A DNA stretch of 64,000 nt from Zafaria ginkgonis (GCF_039540195.1 NZ_BAABEO010000008.1:62001-126000), one strand, 5' to 3'; numbered from the stretch's first letter, positions 48,854 to 59,023 are shown. Program-made: numbers and translations. The notes: generated by a model from the letters alone, not told the origin.

Positions 48854-50410
48854 TTAGTCTGCCGGTTCCTCGTACTTCGGGAAGATCGGGGCCGGGGCGG
48901 GCAGCTCGGTGCCGGGCACGATCGGGCTCGCGTAGGCAGCGAAGGTGCGCGCGGCGCCCTCCTGCTGCCCGAGGACATCCAGCAGCGCGGCGGCGGAGGT
49001 CGGCATGACCGGCTGGGCCAGCAGCGCGACCTGGCGCAGCACCTCGAGCGTCACGTACAGCACCGTCTCCATCCGGGCGGTGTCCGTCTTGCGCAGCACC
49101 CACGGCTGCTGCTCGGCGAAGTAGGCGTTGGTGTCGCCGAGCAAGTTCCACACGACCTCGAGGGCCTTGCTGAACTCCTGGCGGGAGTACGCGCCGCGGC
49201 TGGTCTCCAGCAGCGCACCGGCGGCTGCCAGCAGTTCGGTGTCCGCCGCGGAGTACTCCCCGGGGGTCGGCACGGCGCCGCCGCAGTTCTTCGCGACCAT
49301 GGACAGCGAGCGCTGGGCCAAATTGCCCAGGTTATTGGCCAGGTCCGCGTTCATGCGGCCCACGATCGCGTCGTGGCTGTAGTTGCCATCGGCCCCGAAC
49401 GGCACCTCGCGCAGCAGGAAGAAGCGCATCTGGTCCAGTCCGTAGGCGCCCACCCAGTCCGAGGGCGCCACGACGTTGCCCAGCGACTTGGACATCTTCA
49501 CGCCGTTGTTGTGCAGGTGGCCGTGGATCATCACGCGCTTGGGCAGCTCAAGCCCGGCGGACATCAGGAACGCCGGCCAGTAGATGGCGTGGAAGCGGGA
49601 GATGTCCTTGCCGATCACGTGCACGTCGGCCGGCCAGTAGCGCTTGAACGGATCGGAGTCGACGTCGGGGAACCCGGCACCGGTGAGGTAGTTGGTCAGC
49701 GCGTCGACCCACACGTACATGACGTGCTTGGCGTTGCCCGGCACCGGCACGCCCCAGTCGAAGGTGGTGCGGGAGATGGAGAGGTCCTCGAGCCCGCGTT
49801 CGACGAAGCGGATCACCTCGTTGAAGCGCGTCTGCGGCGCGGCGAACTCCGGCTCGTCCCGGTACAGCTTCAGCAGCCTGTCCTGGTAGGCGGAGAGGCG
49901 GAAGAAGTAGGACTCCTCCTCGGTCCAGGTCACCTCGGTGTCGGTCTCCTTGGAGTAGCGCACGCCATCGCGGACCTCGGTGTCCTCCTCGGCGTAGTAC
50001 GCCTCGTCGCGCACGGAGTACCAGCCGGAGTACTTGTCCAGGTAGATGTCGCCGCTGTCCTCCATACGCTTCCAGATGGCCTGGACGGACTGGTGGTGGT
50101 CGGCGTCGGTGGTGCGGATGAAGCGGTCGTAGCTGATGCCCAGCTCGTCGTTCATGCTCTGGAACGCGTCGGAGTTGCGCTGCGCCAGCTCGCGCGGGGT
50201 GATGCCCTCGCGCTGCGCGGTCTGCAGCATCTTTTGGCCGTGCTCGTCGGTGCCGGTCATGAAGAAGACGTCGAACCCGTCCAGCCGCTTGAAGCGGGCC
50301 ATCGCGTCGGTCGCGATCACCTCGTAGGCGTGGCCGATGTGGGGCACGCCGTTGGGGTAGGAGATGGCTGTGGTGATGTAGAACGGGGTCTGGTCCTGAG
50401 TCGAAGTCAC
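48854..50410 (-). CDS. metG: Methionyl-tRNA synthetase
   Basis: Charges initiator and elongator tRNA-Met. 518 aa, the short form without zinc-knuckle quartet or C-terminal dimer domain, like MetRS of mycobacteria. YITTAISYPNGVPHIGHAYEVIATD is the HIGH region (PHIGHAY), FMTGTDEHGQKM follows, and HNNGVKMSKSLGN holds KMSKS. Start GTG at 50410 sits 6 nt after TAGATT (50417-50422) and has no ribosome binding site, so it is probably leaderless, with 290 nt of non-coding sequence further upstream. Confidence 0.95.
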   Translation of the reverse strand: MTSTQDQTPFYITTAISYPNGVPHIGHAYEVIATDAMARFKRLDGFDVFFMTGTDEHGQKMLQTAQREGITPRELAQRNSDAFQSMNDELGISYDRFIRTTDADHHQSVQAIWKRMEDSGDIYLDKYSGWYSVRDEAYYAEEDTEVRDGVRYSKETDTEVTWTEEESYFFRLSAYQDRLLKLYRDEPEFAAPQTRFNEVIRFVERGLEDLSISRTTFDWGVPVPGNAKHVMYVWVDALTNYLTGAGFPDVDSDPFKRYWPADVHVIGKDISRFHAIYWPAFLMSAGLELPKRVMIHGHLHNNGVKMSKSLGNVVAPSDWVGAYGLDQMRFFLLREVPFGADGNYSHDAIVGRMNADLANNLGNLAQRSLSMVAKNCGGAVPTPGEYSAADTELLAAAGALLETSRGAYSRQEFSKALEVVWNLLGDTNAYFAEQQPWVLRKTDTARMETVLYVTLEVLRQVALLAQPVMPTSAAALLDVLGQQEGAARTFAAYASPIVPGTELPAPAPIFPKYEEPAD

Positions 50411-50514
50411 CAGAAAAATCTACCGTAGAAACGCGCAGCACGACGGCGGCGTGCGGCCCCGGGGGTCACGAGAGGGTGGTCAGGGGGCCGAAGTCGGGCC
50501 TACAGTGGGCCCCA

Positions 50515-50621
50515 GATGCCCCGGCCGCGGGCCGTGTGGGGAAGGGCCGTATCCGGCCAGGCATCGGTCCGTGACACACTCGCACCTGATTCCGGACCGA
50601 GCCGCCCCCGGCCGGGGCATC
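50515..50621. other. Structured non-coding stretch upstream of metG
   Basis: Inside the 347-bp gap between metG and the ABC permease. GATGCCCCGGCCG (50515-50527) and CGGCCGGGGCATC (50609-50621) form a perfect 13-bp inverted repeat enclosing CGGTCCG/CGGACCG (50565-50571/50593-50599). No convincing gene seen in the gap. Confidence 0.4.
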
Positions 50622-50707
50622 GTCAGACGGGACCTCCTGAGGCGGGCTGTCGCCCAACGGGCCACCGCCAAACAAGGCACCCTCAAATAATTCATCTTCT
50701 GGCGGGC

Positions 50708-50754
50708 AGCGCCCCGCCGCCGGCCCGCTCCTGCCGGGCCGGCGGCGGGGCGCT
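50708..50754 (-). terminator. Strong terminator after the sugar ABC operon
   Basis: Perfect 20-bp GC stem (50708-50727 with 50735-50754), loop CTCCTGC, starting 3 nt past the permease stop on the minus strand. Confidence 0.85.
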
Positions 50755-50757
50755 CCG

Positions 50758-52029
50758 CTACGCGCGGCCGGCCGCCTGGCGGGAGCGCCGGGACAGTGAA
50801 TCGATGATCACGGCCAGCAGCAGGACGGCCCCGGTGATCATGTACCGCACGGACGCGTCCAGGCTCAGCAGGGTCAGGCCGGAGGAGATCGACTGGATGA
50901 CCACGATGCCCAGCAGCGCCGAGTAGGCCGACCCGCGTCCGCCGAAGAGGCTGGTGCCGCCGATGACCGCCGCCGCGATCGCGTTCAGGTTGGTGTCGCC
51001 GCCGCCGGAGCTCTGGTTGGCCGCGGCCAGGCGGGCGGCCGCGAGGATGCCTCCGAGGGCGGCGAACGTGGAGCAGAGGATGAACACGGACAGGTAGACC
51101 CGGCGCACCCTGAGGCCGGACCGGCGGGCGGCCTCGACGCTGCCGCCGACCGCGAACACCGCACGTCCCCAGCGGGTCCGGGTAAGGAGGAAGTTCATCA
51201 GGACCACCAGCACCAGGAACAGCAGGAACATCAGGCCCACGCCCCGGGACCGGTTCAGGTACCAGGTCGGGACGGCGAGGACCACCAGCAGCCCAACGCA
51301 GCGGAGCAGGATCGAAGACGTCGACAGGTGGGACAGGTTCGCCGCGGCGCGGCGGTGGGCATGGAACCAGGTCTGCCAGCCGAAGACCAGCACGGTCAGC
51401 AGCACCAGGACGTAGGAGAGCCATTCGGGCAGGAACATCTGCTGCGCGAACCGCACGATCCACGAGTCGAAGGGGATGTTGACCGAGCCGGTCTTGCCCA
51501 GCACCAGCAGCTGCAGGCCCAGGAACCCAAGGAGACCGGCCAGGGTGATCACGAAGCTGGGCACGCCGAAGCGGGTGTAGAGAAAGCCGTAGAAGAGGCC
51601 GATCACGGCACCCAGGGCCAGGGCCGCCAGCACGGCGCCGATCAGGGGCCAGCCCCACTGGACGAAGCCGACGGCCAGCACCGCCGAGGCCAGGCCGCTG
51701 ACCGACCCGACGGAGAGGTCGATCTCCCCCAGCAGCAGGACCAGCACGATGCCCAAAGCGATGGTGCCGACCGCGGCGCACTGCATGCTCAGGTTGACCA
51801 GGTTGGTACTGGAGAGGAACACCGGGTTCAGCATCTGGAAGACCGCCCAGATGATGATCAGTCCCACGACGACGGGCAACGCGCCGAGGTCACCGCCCCG
51901 GATCCGCGCCATGAAGGCGTGGAACGCCCCGCCGGGTCCGCGGTGCTGGACCAGCCGTTCGTCCTGCAGGTCGGCGGCGATGGAAGCCGGTGCCGCCTCC
52001 TGGTTCGGAACGCTGTTGGGAATGCTCAC
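50758..52029 (-). CDS. Sugar ABC transporter permease (XylH/RbsC type)
   Basis: 423 aa, long-form permease of the carbohydrate uptake-2 class, about ten or more membrane helices. LGEIDLSVGSVSGLASAVLA is the hallmark near 100-120, and VGGSVEAARRSGLRVRRV is the coupling loop. The extra length compared with RbsC (about 320 aa) and its closing part match XylH. Start overlaps the ATPase stop by 4 nt. The last gene of the SBP-ATPase-permease operon. Confidence 0.9.
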   Translation of the reverse strand: MSIPNSVPNQEAAPASIAADLQDERLVQHRGPGGAFHAFMARIRGGDLGALPVVVGLIIIWAVFQMLNPVFLSSTNLVNLSMQCAAVGTIALGIVLVLLLGEIDLSVGSVSGLASAVLAVGFVQWGWPLIGAVLAALALGAVIGLFYGFLYTRFGVPSFVITLAGLLGFLGLQLLVLGKTGSVNIPFDSWIVRFAQQMFLPEWLSYVLVLLTVLVFGWQTWFHAHRRAAANLSHLSTSSILLRCVGLLVVLAVPTWYLNRSRGVGLMFLLFLVLVVLMNFLLTRTRWGRAVFAVGGSVEAARRSGLRVRRVYLSVFILCSTFAALGGILAAARLAAANQSSGGGDTNLNAIAAAVIGGTSLFGGRGSAYSALLGIVVIQSISSGLTLLSLDASVRYMITGAVLLLAVIIDSLSRRSRQAAGRA

Positions 52030-52856
52030 GGTTCCCCGCCCTTCTCTGGGTTCTTCTGCGCCGCACGGCGCGTGACGGCATTGTCGGTGGCTCCGGTGAT
52101 CGCCGCAATGATGGTTTCGCCCGTGACGTCCTCGTCATCGACGCGGAAGACACCGTTGTTGCGGCCCAGCCGCAGGACGACGACGCGGTCCGCCACCGCC
52201 ATCACGTCGGCCATGTTGTGGCTGATCAGGATGACGCCGTGGCCGCGTTCGCGCAGGCGCTCGATCAGGTTGAGCACCTCCGCGGTCTGGGCGACGCCGA
52301 GCGCGGCGGTGGGCTCGTCGAGGATGACCACCCGCGGGTCCCCGATCAGCGAGCGGGCAATCGCGACGGTCTGGCGCTGGCCGCCGGAGAGCGAGGCGAT
52401 CGGGATCCGCACCGAGGGGATCTTGGCGCTGAGTTCGCGCAGCAGCTGCCACGACCGCTGCTCCATCCCGACCTCGTCGAGGGTGCCCCCAACGGTCAGC
52501 TCGCGGCCCAGCCACAGGTTGGAGACGACGTCCAGGTTGTCGCACAGGGCGAGGTCCTGGAAAACGGTCGCGATCCCGAGGTTCCGGGCGTCGGCCGGGC
52601 TGCCGATGGCCACCTGCCCGCCCTCGTACTCGATGGTCCCGCCGTCCGGCGGGTAGACCCCGGCCAGCGTCTTGACCAAGGTCGACTTGCCGGCGCCGTT
52701 GTCGCCGACGAGGGCCACGACCTCGCCGGCATAGACGTCCAGGTCGATGTCCGTCAGCGCTTGGACGGCGCCGAAGTGCTTGTTGATGCCCCGCATTGCC
52801 AGGATCCGCTCGTGCGGTCGCGCTGCGGGCGCCGGAACCCCCGACGGCTCTGTCAT
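52026..52856 (-). CDS. Sugar ABC transporter ATP-binding protein, single-domain
   Basis: 276 aa. Walker A GDNGAGKSTLVKTLAG, Q-loop TVFQDLALCDNLDVVSN, signature SGGQRQTVAIARS, Walker B VVILDEPTAALG, switch His in LISHNM. Carbohydrate uptake-2 ATPases usually carry two fused domains of about 500 aa; this has one, like the FrcA/XylG-type short form. GAGG lies 8 nt before the ATG at 52856; in-frame starts at 52862 and 52874 are also possible. Confidence 0.88.
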   Translation of the reverse strand: MTEPSGVPAPAARPHERILAMRGINKHFGAVQALTDIDLDVYAGEVVALVGDNGAGKSTLVKTLAGVYPPDGGTIEYEGGQVAIGSPADARNLGIATVFQDLALCDNLDVVSNLWLGRELTVGGTLDEVGMEQRSWQLLRELSAKIPSVRIPIASLSGGQRQTVAIARSLIGDPRVVILDEPTAALGVAQTAEVLNLIERLRERGHGVILISHNMADVMAVADRVVVLRLGRNNGVFRVDDEDVTGETIIAAITGATDNAVTRRAAQKNPEKGGEP

Positions 52857-52961
52857 GGTCATATCCTCATTCACTCGAACGTTGAAGGAAAGGGATGGGC
52901 GGGCCGGTCCCTGCGGGGCCGGCCCGCCGCCGTCGTGCCGTGGAGCGCAGGACGGATTGCG

Positions 52962-54032
52962 CTACTTGATACCGGCCTCGGCGCAGGCCGCCTCGTACTG
53001 GGCCGTGCAGATCTGGTCGACCGTCCAGAATCCGTCGGCGACCACGGTGTCCATGACGTTCTCCTTGGTCACGACGACCGGCTCGAGCAGCGTCGAGGGA
53101 GTGCCCTCGACCGTGGTCTTGCCCTCCGGGGTCTCCCCGCGGGCCAACTGGTCGGCCACGGTGGCGGCCAGTTCGGCCTCCGGCTTGATCGCCTTGTAGA
53201 CAGTCATGAACTGGTCCCCGGCAACGATGCGCTGGATGCCGGCGAGCTCTGCGTCCTGGCCGGTAATCACGGGCCAGGGGTCGGCGTTGGCGGCCTTGAG
53301 CGCCGCGACCGCCCCGCCGGCGGTGCCGTCGTTGGCCGCGTACACGCCGTCGATCGCATCGCCGTGCTGGGAGATCTGGCCCTCGACCCAGGTCTGGGCC
53401 TTGTCCGGGCTCCAGTCGGGGGTGTCGAACTCGCCGAGCACCTTCAGGTTGCTGGCGTCGATGGCCGTGTGGGCGCCCTTCTTGAACTGGGCTGCGTTGC
53501 TGTCCGTCGGGGAGCCGTTGACCATCAGGATGCCGCCGTCCGCCTTGCCGCGGCTCGTGAGCTCGTCCACGAGTGCGGTGCCCTGGAGCATGCCGACCTT
53601 CTCGTTGTCGAAGGAGACGTAGTAGTCCAGCCCGCCTCCGGCGATCAGGCGGTCGTAGGAGACGACCGGGACGTCCTGGGCCGCGGCCGCGTTCACGATG
53701 CTGCCCGCGGAGGCCGCGTCGACCGGGTCCAGCACCAGGACCTTGATCCCGGCGGCCAGCGCGGACTCCGCCTGCTGCTGCTGCTTGGCCGCGTCCTGGT
53801 CGGCGTTGCTGTAGACGACCTCGTAGTTGCCCAGGGACTTCAGCTTTTCCTCGAACAGGGGCTTGTCGAACGCCTCGTAGCGTGCGGTCTTCGTCTCGGG
53901 GAGCAGCAGGCCGATCTTGACCGCCTCTCCCCCGGAGCCGCCCCCGCCCTCGTTGCCACACGCCGTCAGGGTGCCGGCCGCAAGGGCCGCCCCGAAGGCC
54001 ACGGCCGCAATCCGCTTGATGTGTTTCCTCAT
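52962..54032 (-). CDS. Sugar ABC transporter substrate-binding lipoprotein (XylF-like)
   Basis: 356 aa. Signal peptide with lipobox LTACG (Cys 25), Gly-rich linker, then a periplasmic-binding-protein type 1 fold (IGLLLPETKTARYEAFDKP; YSNADQDAAKQQQQAESALAAG; VLVLDPVDAASAGSIV; GVYAANDGTAGGAVAALK; VITGQDAELAGIQRI). The DQDAAKQQQQ and GQDAEL signatures resemble D-xylose-binding XylF. GAGAGGT lies 6 nt before the ATG. First gene of the importer; ROK repressor upstream on the same strand. Confidence 0.9.
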   Translation of the reverse strand: MRKHIKRIAAVAFGAALAAGTLTACGNEGGGGSGGEAVKIGLLLPETKTARYEAFDKPLFEEKLKSLGNYEVVYSNADQDAAKQQQQAESALAAGIKVLVLDPVDAASAGSIVNAAAAQDVPVVSYDRLIAGGGLDYYVSFDNEKVGMLQGTALVDELTSRGKADGGILMVNGSPTDSNAAQFKKGAHTAIDASNLKVLGEFDTPDWSPDKAQTWVEGQISQHGDAIDGVYAANDGTAGGAVAALKAANADPWPVITGQDAELAGIQRIVAGDQFMTVYKAIKPEAELAATVADQLARGETPEGKTTVEGTPSTLLEPVVVTKENVMDTVVADGFWTVDQICTAQYEAACAEAGIK

Positions 54033-54081
54033 TGAAATACCTCTCGCTGGGCCGATTGGTCGTCGGCGTGGTCCTAGGCAA

Positions 54082-54135
54082 GTGCCCCGATTGTGGCACC
54101 GCTCACATCTTGGCGTCAATTCTTGAACACAAGGA
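54082..54135. promoter_or_regulatory. Candidate ROK-repressor operator region upstream of the sugar importer
   Basis: Two inverted repeats in the 190-nt gap: GTGCC-8 nt-GGCAC (54082-54099) and CTTG-aaca-CAAG (54122-54133). No further gene seen here. Confidence 0.4.
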
Positions 54136-54222
54136 TTGGAGGCAAGGTCAGGACACGATTCGGCAACGCCACACCGCGTCCCGCGCGGGGCCCGGAGGGC
54201 GGGGGGGAACGCCGGCGGCGGG

Positions 54223-55410
54223 TTAGGCGGGGTTGGGAACGGTGTCGGCAACGACGTCGACGTGGTCGACGGCCAGCGCGATGGCCCCCTGCAGTTCGGC
54301 CTGCGCGGCGAAGCCGGCGGGGACCACCGCGGGGGCCCCGGCGGCCCCGCCCAACACGGAGCGCTCCAGCTCGTGCCGCAGCGGGGAGAGCAGCAGTTCG
54401 CCCGCCAGGGAGAGTTCCCCGCCGACGACGATCGTCTCCGGATCCAGCAGGTCCACCAGCGCGGCCGCGGCCCGGCCGATGTGCCGGCCGGCGTCGGCTA
54501 CGATCCGGCGGGAGGCGGCGTCACCGGCCTCGGCGGCCAGGACCAGGTCCCCGATCCGGTGCATCCCGGAGTCCGGGCCGAAGTGGCGCAGCAGGGCCGG
54601 CCCGCCGGCGACGGTGTTCAGGCACCCGCGGTTCCCGCACGCACACGGCTCGCCGTTGGGGTCCACGCTGACGTGACCGAGCTGCCCGGCCTTGCCGGAG
54701 TGGCCGGCCTGCACGGCGCCGGCCAGGACCAGCCCGGCGGAGACGGTGTGCCCGGCCCGCAGGTACGCGGCCGTCACGGCCCCGCGGGCCGCCCCGGCGC
54801 GGGTTTCGGCCAGCGCCCCAAGGTTGGCCTCGGCCTCCACGTGCACGGGTCGGCCGGTGCGGCGGGCGAAGGCCGCAGCGATGTCGACGTCGGCCCAGCC
54901 GGGCAGCATCCACGGGGCCGCGACGGCGCCGGTACGCCGGTCCACGGGCGCCGGGACGCCCATCCCGATGGCCTGCAGCTCACCCAGGGACACGCCCAGC
55001 GAATCGGCCAGGTCGGTCAGCAGCAGCACGGCTCGGTCCAACTCGGCGTCGTGGCGGTGGCCCGGGGCCAACGGAACCTGGCTTTCGGCGACCACGGTGC
55101 GGCCGATGTCCGCGATGGCCACGCGCAGGCGGCGGGCGGAGAAGTGCAGCCCGGCCACCAGCCCGACCTTTCGGGCCAGCCGGACCTGGACGGCGCGGCG
55201 GCCGCTGCGCGAGGTGGCGGAGGTGTCCAGGATCCCGGAGGCGGAGAGTTCCTTGACGATGTTGGATACGGTGGCCGGGGACAGGCCGGTCGCGCCGGCC
55301 AGCTCGACCTGCGTCAGCTGGCCATGCTGCTTCAGGGATGCGACGATCCGCGCGCGGTTGGCTTCGCGCAGCGACGTCTGCGAGCCCGGCGTCGGATTTC
55401 GGCGTGCCAC
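54223..55410 (-). CDS. ROK-family transcriptional regulator (XylR/NagC type)
   Basis: 395 aa. N-terminal winged helix-turn-helix (ANRARIVASLKQHGQLTQVELAGATGLSPATVSNIVKEL, about 15-70), then the ROK kinase-like fold with the zinc motif GEPCACGNRGCLNT and the glucokinase-like GKAGQLGHVSVDP. The catalytic Asp region of kinases reads EAEANLGALAE (E-A-N-L), so it should be a sensor, not a kinase. Start GTG at 55410 is 6 nt after TATGGT (55417-55422): leaderless. Likely represses the importer, induced by its sugar. Confidence 0.88.
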   Translation of the reverse strand: MARRNPTPGSQTSLREANRARIVASLKQHGQLTQVELAGATGLSPATVSNIVKELSASGILDTSATSRSGRRAVQVRLARKVGLVAGLHFSARRLRVAIADIGRTVVAESQVPLAPGHRHDAELDRAVLLLTDLADSLGVSLGELQAIGMGVPAPVDRRTGAVAAPWMLPGWADVDIAAAFARRTGRPVHVEAEANLGALAETRAGAARGAVTAAYLRAGHTVSAGLVLAGAVQAGHSGKAGQLGHVSVDPNGEPCACGNRGCLNTVAGGPALLRHFGPDSGMHRIGDLVLAAEAGDAASRRIVADAGRHIGRAAAALVDLLDPETIVVGGELSLAGELLLSPLRHELERSVLGGAAGAPAVVPAGFAAQAELQGAIALAVDHVDVVADTVPNPA

Positions 55411-55457
55411 GGCCCAACCATACACGCTGGCGGGCCCGGCGGCCCGTGGTTCCCGAA

Positions 55458-55509
55458 AACGCCCGACGGCGGTGCCCCGCGCACGCGTGGGGCACCGCCG
55501 TCGGGCGTT
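55458..55509 (-). terminator. Terminator after serA
   Basis: Perfect 21-bp stem (55458-55478 with 55489-55509) with a 10-nt centre, 12 nt past the serA stop. Confidence 0.85.
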
Positions 55510-55520
55510 GGGGCCTGGGG

Positions 55521-57113
55521 CTAGGCCAGGTTGACCTCGTGGGCGAAGGCGGCGCCAATGGTCTCACGGACCCGGTCCAGGACGCCGGCGGGCAGCTCGG
55601 CGTCGATGGCGAGCACGGCCAGCGCCTCGCCGCCCTCCTCGTTGCGGGAGACCTGCATGCCGGCGATGTTCACGCCCTCCTCGCCGAGCACGTTGCCGAG
55701 GGAGCCGATGACGCCCGGGCGGTCGGTGTAGCGCAGCACCAGGAGGTGGTCGGTGATGGGGATTTCGAGTTCGTAGCCGTTGACGCCGACCAGCTTCTCG
55801 ATCTGCTTCGGGCCGGTCAGGGTCCCGGAGACGGAGAACTGGGCGCCGGTGGAGACGGCACCCTTCAGGGTCAGGACGTTGCGGTATTCCTCCGACACGC
55901 TGGTGGTGACCAGGCGGGTGGTGACGCCGCGCTGCTCGGCCAGGATCGGGGCGTTGACGTAGGAGACCTGCTCGGAGACGACGTCCATGAAGACGCCCTT
56001 CAGCGCGGCCAGCTCCAGGGCCTTGACGTCCAGCGAGGCGATCTCGCCGGCCACCTCGATGTCCACGGAGGTCAGCGAGCCCTGGGCGAGGGCGGTGAAG
56101 ATGCGGCCGAGCTTCTCGATCAGCGGGATGCCCGGGCGGACCTCGGGGGCGATGACGCCGCCGGCGACGTTCACCGCGTCCGGGACCAGCTCGCCGGCCA
56201 GGGCCAGGCGCACGGACTTGGCGACGGACACGCCGGCCTTCTCCTGGGCCTCCTCGGTGGAGGCGCCCAGGTGCGGGGTCACCACGACGTTCTCGAGCCC
56301 GAAGAACGGCAGGTCGGTGCTGGGCTCCTTGACGAAGACGTCGATGCCGGCGCCGGCGATCTGGCCCTCGACCAGGGCGGTGTGCAGGGCCGCCTCGTCG
56401 ACCAGGCCACCGCGGGCGACGTTGATGACGTAGGCGGTGTCCTTCATCTTGGCGAAGGCCGCGGCGCCGAGCATGCCCACGGTTTCCGGGGTCTTCGGCA
56501 TGTGGATGGTGACGAAGTCGGAGGTGGCCAGCAGCTCGTCCAGCTCCACCAGGCGCACGCCCAGCTGCTGGGCGCGGGCCGGGGTGACGTAGGGGTCGTA
56601 CGCGACGATGTCCATGCCGAAGCCCTGCAGGCGGGCGGCGACCAGGGCGCCGATCCGGCCCAGGCCGATGATGCCGGCGGTCTTCTCGAACAGTTCGACG
56701 CCGGAGTACTTGGAGCGCTTCCACGCCCCGCCCTTGAGGGAGGCGCTGGCGGCCGGGATGCGGCGGGCCAGGGAGACGACGTGGCCGACGGTCAGTTCGG
56801 CGGCGGAGATGACGTTGGAGGTCGGGGCGTTCACGACCATGACGCCGGCCTGGGTGGCGGACTTGATGTCGACGTTGTCGAGGCCGACGCCGGCGCGGGC
56901 GATGACCTTCAGCTTCGGGGCCGCGGCGATCGCCTCGGCGTCGACCTGGGTCGCGGAGCGGACCAGGATCGCATCGACATCGGCGATGGCGGCCAGCAGC
57001 TGCGCCCGGTCGGCGCCGTCGGCGTGGCGGATCTCGAAGTCGGGGCCCAGGGCCTCGATGGTGGCGGGCGAGAGCTCTTCGGCCAGGAGGACGACGGGCT
57101 TGGAGTCTGACAC
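55521..57113 (-). CDS. serA: D-3-phosphoglycerate dehydrogenase
   Basis: First step of serine synthesis. 530 aa, the long actinobacterial form with an allosteric-substrate-binding (ASB) domain and a C-terminal ACT domain. NAD motif GIIGLGRIGALVAARLQGFGM, substrate segment RSATQVDAEAIAAAPKLKV, catalytic Arg in INVARGGLVDEAAL, Glu and His in TPHLGASTEEAQEKAG. ACT domain at about 455-530 (HLLVLRYTDRPGVIGSLGNVLGEEGVNIAGM). GTG start at 57113 has AAGGTG about 9 nt upstream. Confidence 0.95.
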   Translation of the reverse strand: MSDSKPVVLLAEELSPATIEALGPDFEIRHADGADRAQLLAAIADVDAILVRSATQVDAEAIAAAPKLKVIARAGVGLDNVDIKSATQAGVMVVNAPTSNVISAAELTVGHVVSLARRIPAASASLKGGAWKRSKYSGVELFEKTAGIIGLGRIGALVAARLQGFGMDIVAYDPYVTPARAQQLGVRLVELDELLATSDFVTIHMPKTPETVGMLGAAAFAKMKDTAYVINVARGGLVDEAALHTALVEGQIAGAGIDVFVKEPSTDLPFFGLENVVVTPHLGASTEEAQEKAGVSVAKSVRLALAGELVPDAVNVAGGVIAPEVRPGIPLIEKLGRIFTALAQGSLTSVDIEVAGEIASLDVKALELAALKGVFMDVVSEQVSYVNAPILAEQRGVTTRLVTTSVSEEYRNVLTLKGAVSTGAQFSVSGTLTGPKQIEKLVGVNGYELEIPITDHLLVLRYTDRPGVIGSLGNVLGEEGVNIAGMQVSRNEEGGEALAVLAIDAELPAGVLDRVRETIGAAFAHEVNLA

Positions 57114-57331
57114 GGGCGTGGCACCTTTGCTGTCAATGGGGGCTGGTTGGGGGCCGGGTCCGCCCTTGGCGCGTCCCTGCCCACTTCAGGGTATCCCCCG
57201 TGGCGAGGCCCAAATGCCCCCGCGACGCATGTTACGCACCCAAGTTTGTGAAAAGATTCACTTGGCGCGGGGTTGCCTTGGCCGCCCGCTGCTCCCCCGC
57301 CGCCGCCGTCCCGGGCGCAGGCTCGGGAACA

Positions 57332-57373
57332 ACGACGCCGGGGCGCCACCGATCGGTGGCGCCCCGCCGTCGT
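57332..57373 (-). terminator. Terminator after ilvC
   Basis: Perfect 26-bp palindrome GGGGCGCCACCGA|TCGGTGGCGCCCC (57340-57365), extended outside by ACGACG/CGTCGT, in the 337-bp gap between serA and ilvC. The rest of that gap holds the serA leader region and the palindrome at 57396-57440. Confidence 0.75.
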
Positions 57374-57395
57374 GCACCTAGGGTGCCGTCCAAAA

Positions 57396-57440
57396 CGAGC
57401 GGCCGAGGGTCCCGCCCCGAGCGAAGCGCGGGGCGGGCGG
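57396..57440. repeat. REP-like palindrome after ilvC
   Basis: Reverse-strand copy of the 48818-48853 element: GGCCGAGGGTCCCGCCCCGA then GCGAAGCGCGGGGCGGG. It starts 11 nt past the ilvC stop. Confidence 0.8.
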
Positions 57441-57450
57441 CCGGTGGTCG

Positions 57451-58473
<1,023 letters not shown>

Positions 58474-58501
58474 TTTTTACTCCTTGTGGTGGGGCGTTGT
58501 G

Positions 58502-59020
58502 TCAGGCGGAGACGGAGCGCAGGGCGCGGTCCGACATCGACTTGGAACCGCGGCCGACGGCCAGGGTTCCGGACTGGACGATCTCACGGACACCGAACGG
58601 TTCCAGAACGGCCAAGAGGGCGCTCAGCTTTTCGGCGGTTCCGGTGGCCTCGATGGTCAACGAGTCGGTGGACACGTCCACCACCGAGGCGCGGAAGAGG
58701 TCGGCTGCCTGGGTCACTTGCAGCCGCATTGCGGCATCCGCGCGGACCTTGACCAGGATATGGTCCCGCTGCACGGACGATTCGGGGATGAGTTCGACGA
58801 TCTTGATGACGTTGATCAGCTTGTTCAGCTGCTTGGTCACCTGCTCCAGCGCGTCGCCCTCGGCATCGACGACGACGGTGATCCGGGAGATCCCGGGCAC
58901 CTCGGTCGGGCCGACGGCCAGCGAATGGATGTTGAACGCGCGGCGGGCGAACAGGCCGGCGACGCGGGTCAGGACGCCGGGGACGTCTTCGACCAGGACG
59001 GAAAGGGTGTGGCGTGCCAT
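58502..59020 (-). CDS. ilvN: Acetolactate synthase small (regulatory) subunit
   Basis: 172 aa. N-terminal ACT domain (LSVLVEDVPGVLTRVAGLFARR; FNIHSLAVG) that binds valine, followed by the ALS_ss C-terminal domain (VKVRADAAMRLQV; SKSMSDRALRSVSA end). 3 nt after ilvB; GGAGGA precedes the ATG. Confidence 0.96.
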   Translation of the reverse strand: MARHTLSVLVEDVPGVLTRVAGLFARRAFNIHSLAVGPTEVPGISRITVVVDAEGDALEQVTKQLNKLINVIKIVELIPESSVQRDHILVKVRADAAMRLQVTQAADLFRASVVDVSTDSLTIEATGTAEKLSALLAVLEPFGVREIVQSGTLAVGRGSKSMSDRALRSVSA

Positions 59021-59023
59021 GGG

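Noticed and set aside
46300..48978. Long minus-strand frame opposite the BCCT transporter
   Set aside because: It is antisense to a gene with full BCCT signatures; only 46300-46947 has real family similarity (adenosyltransferase).
50411..50757. T-box or SAM riboswitch upstream of metG
   Set aside because: No T-box sequence, no specifier loop and no terminator adjoining metG; the start looks leaderless.
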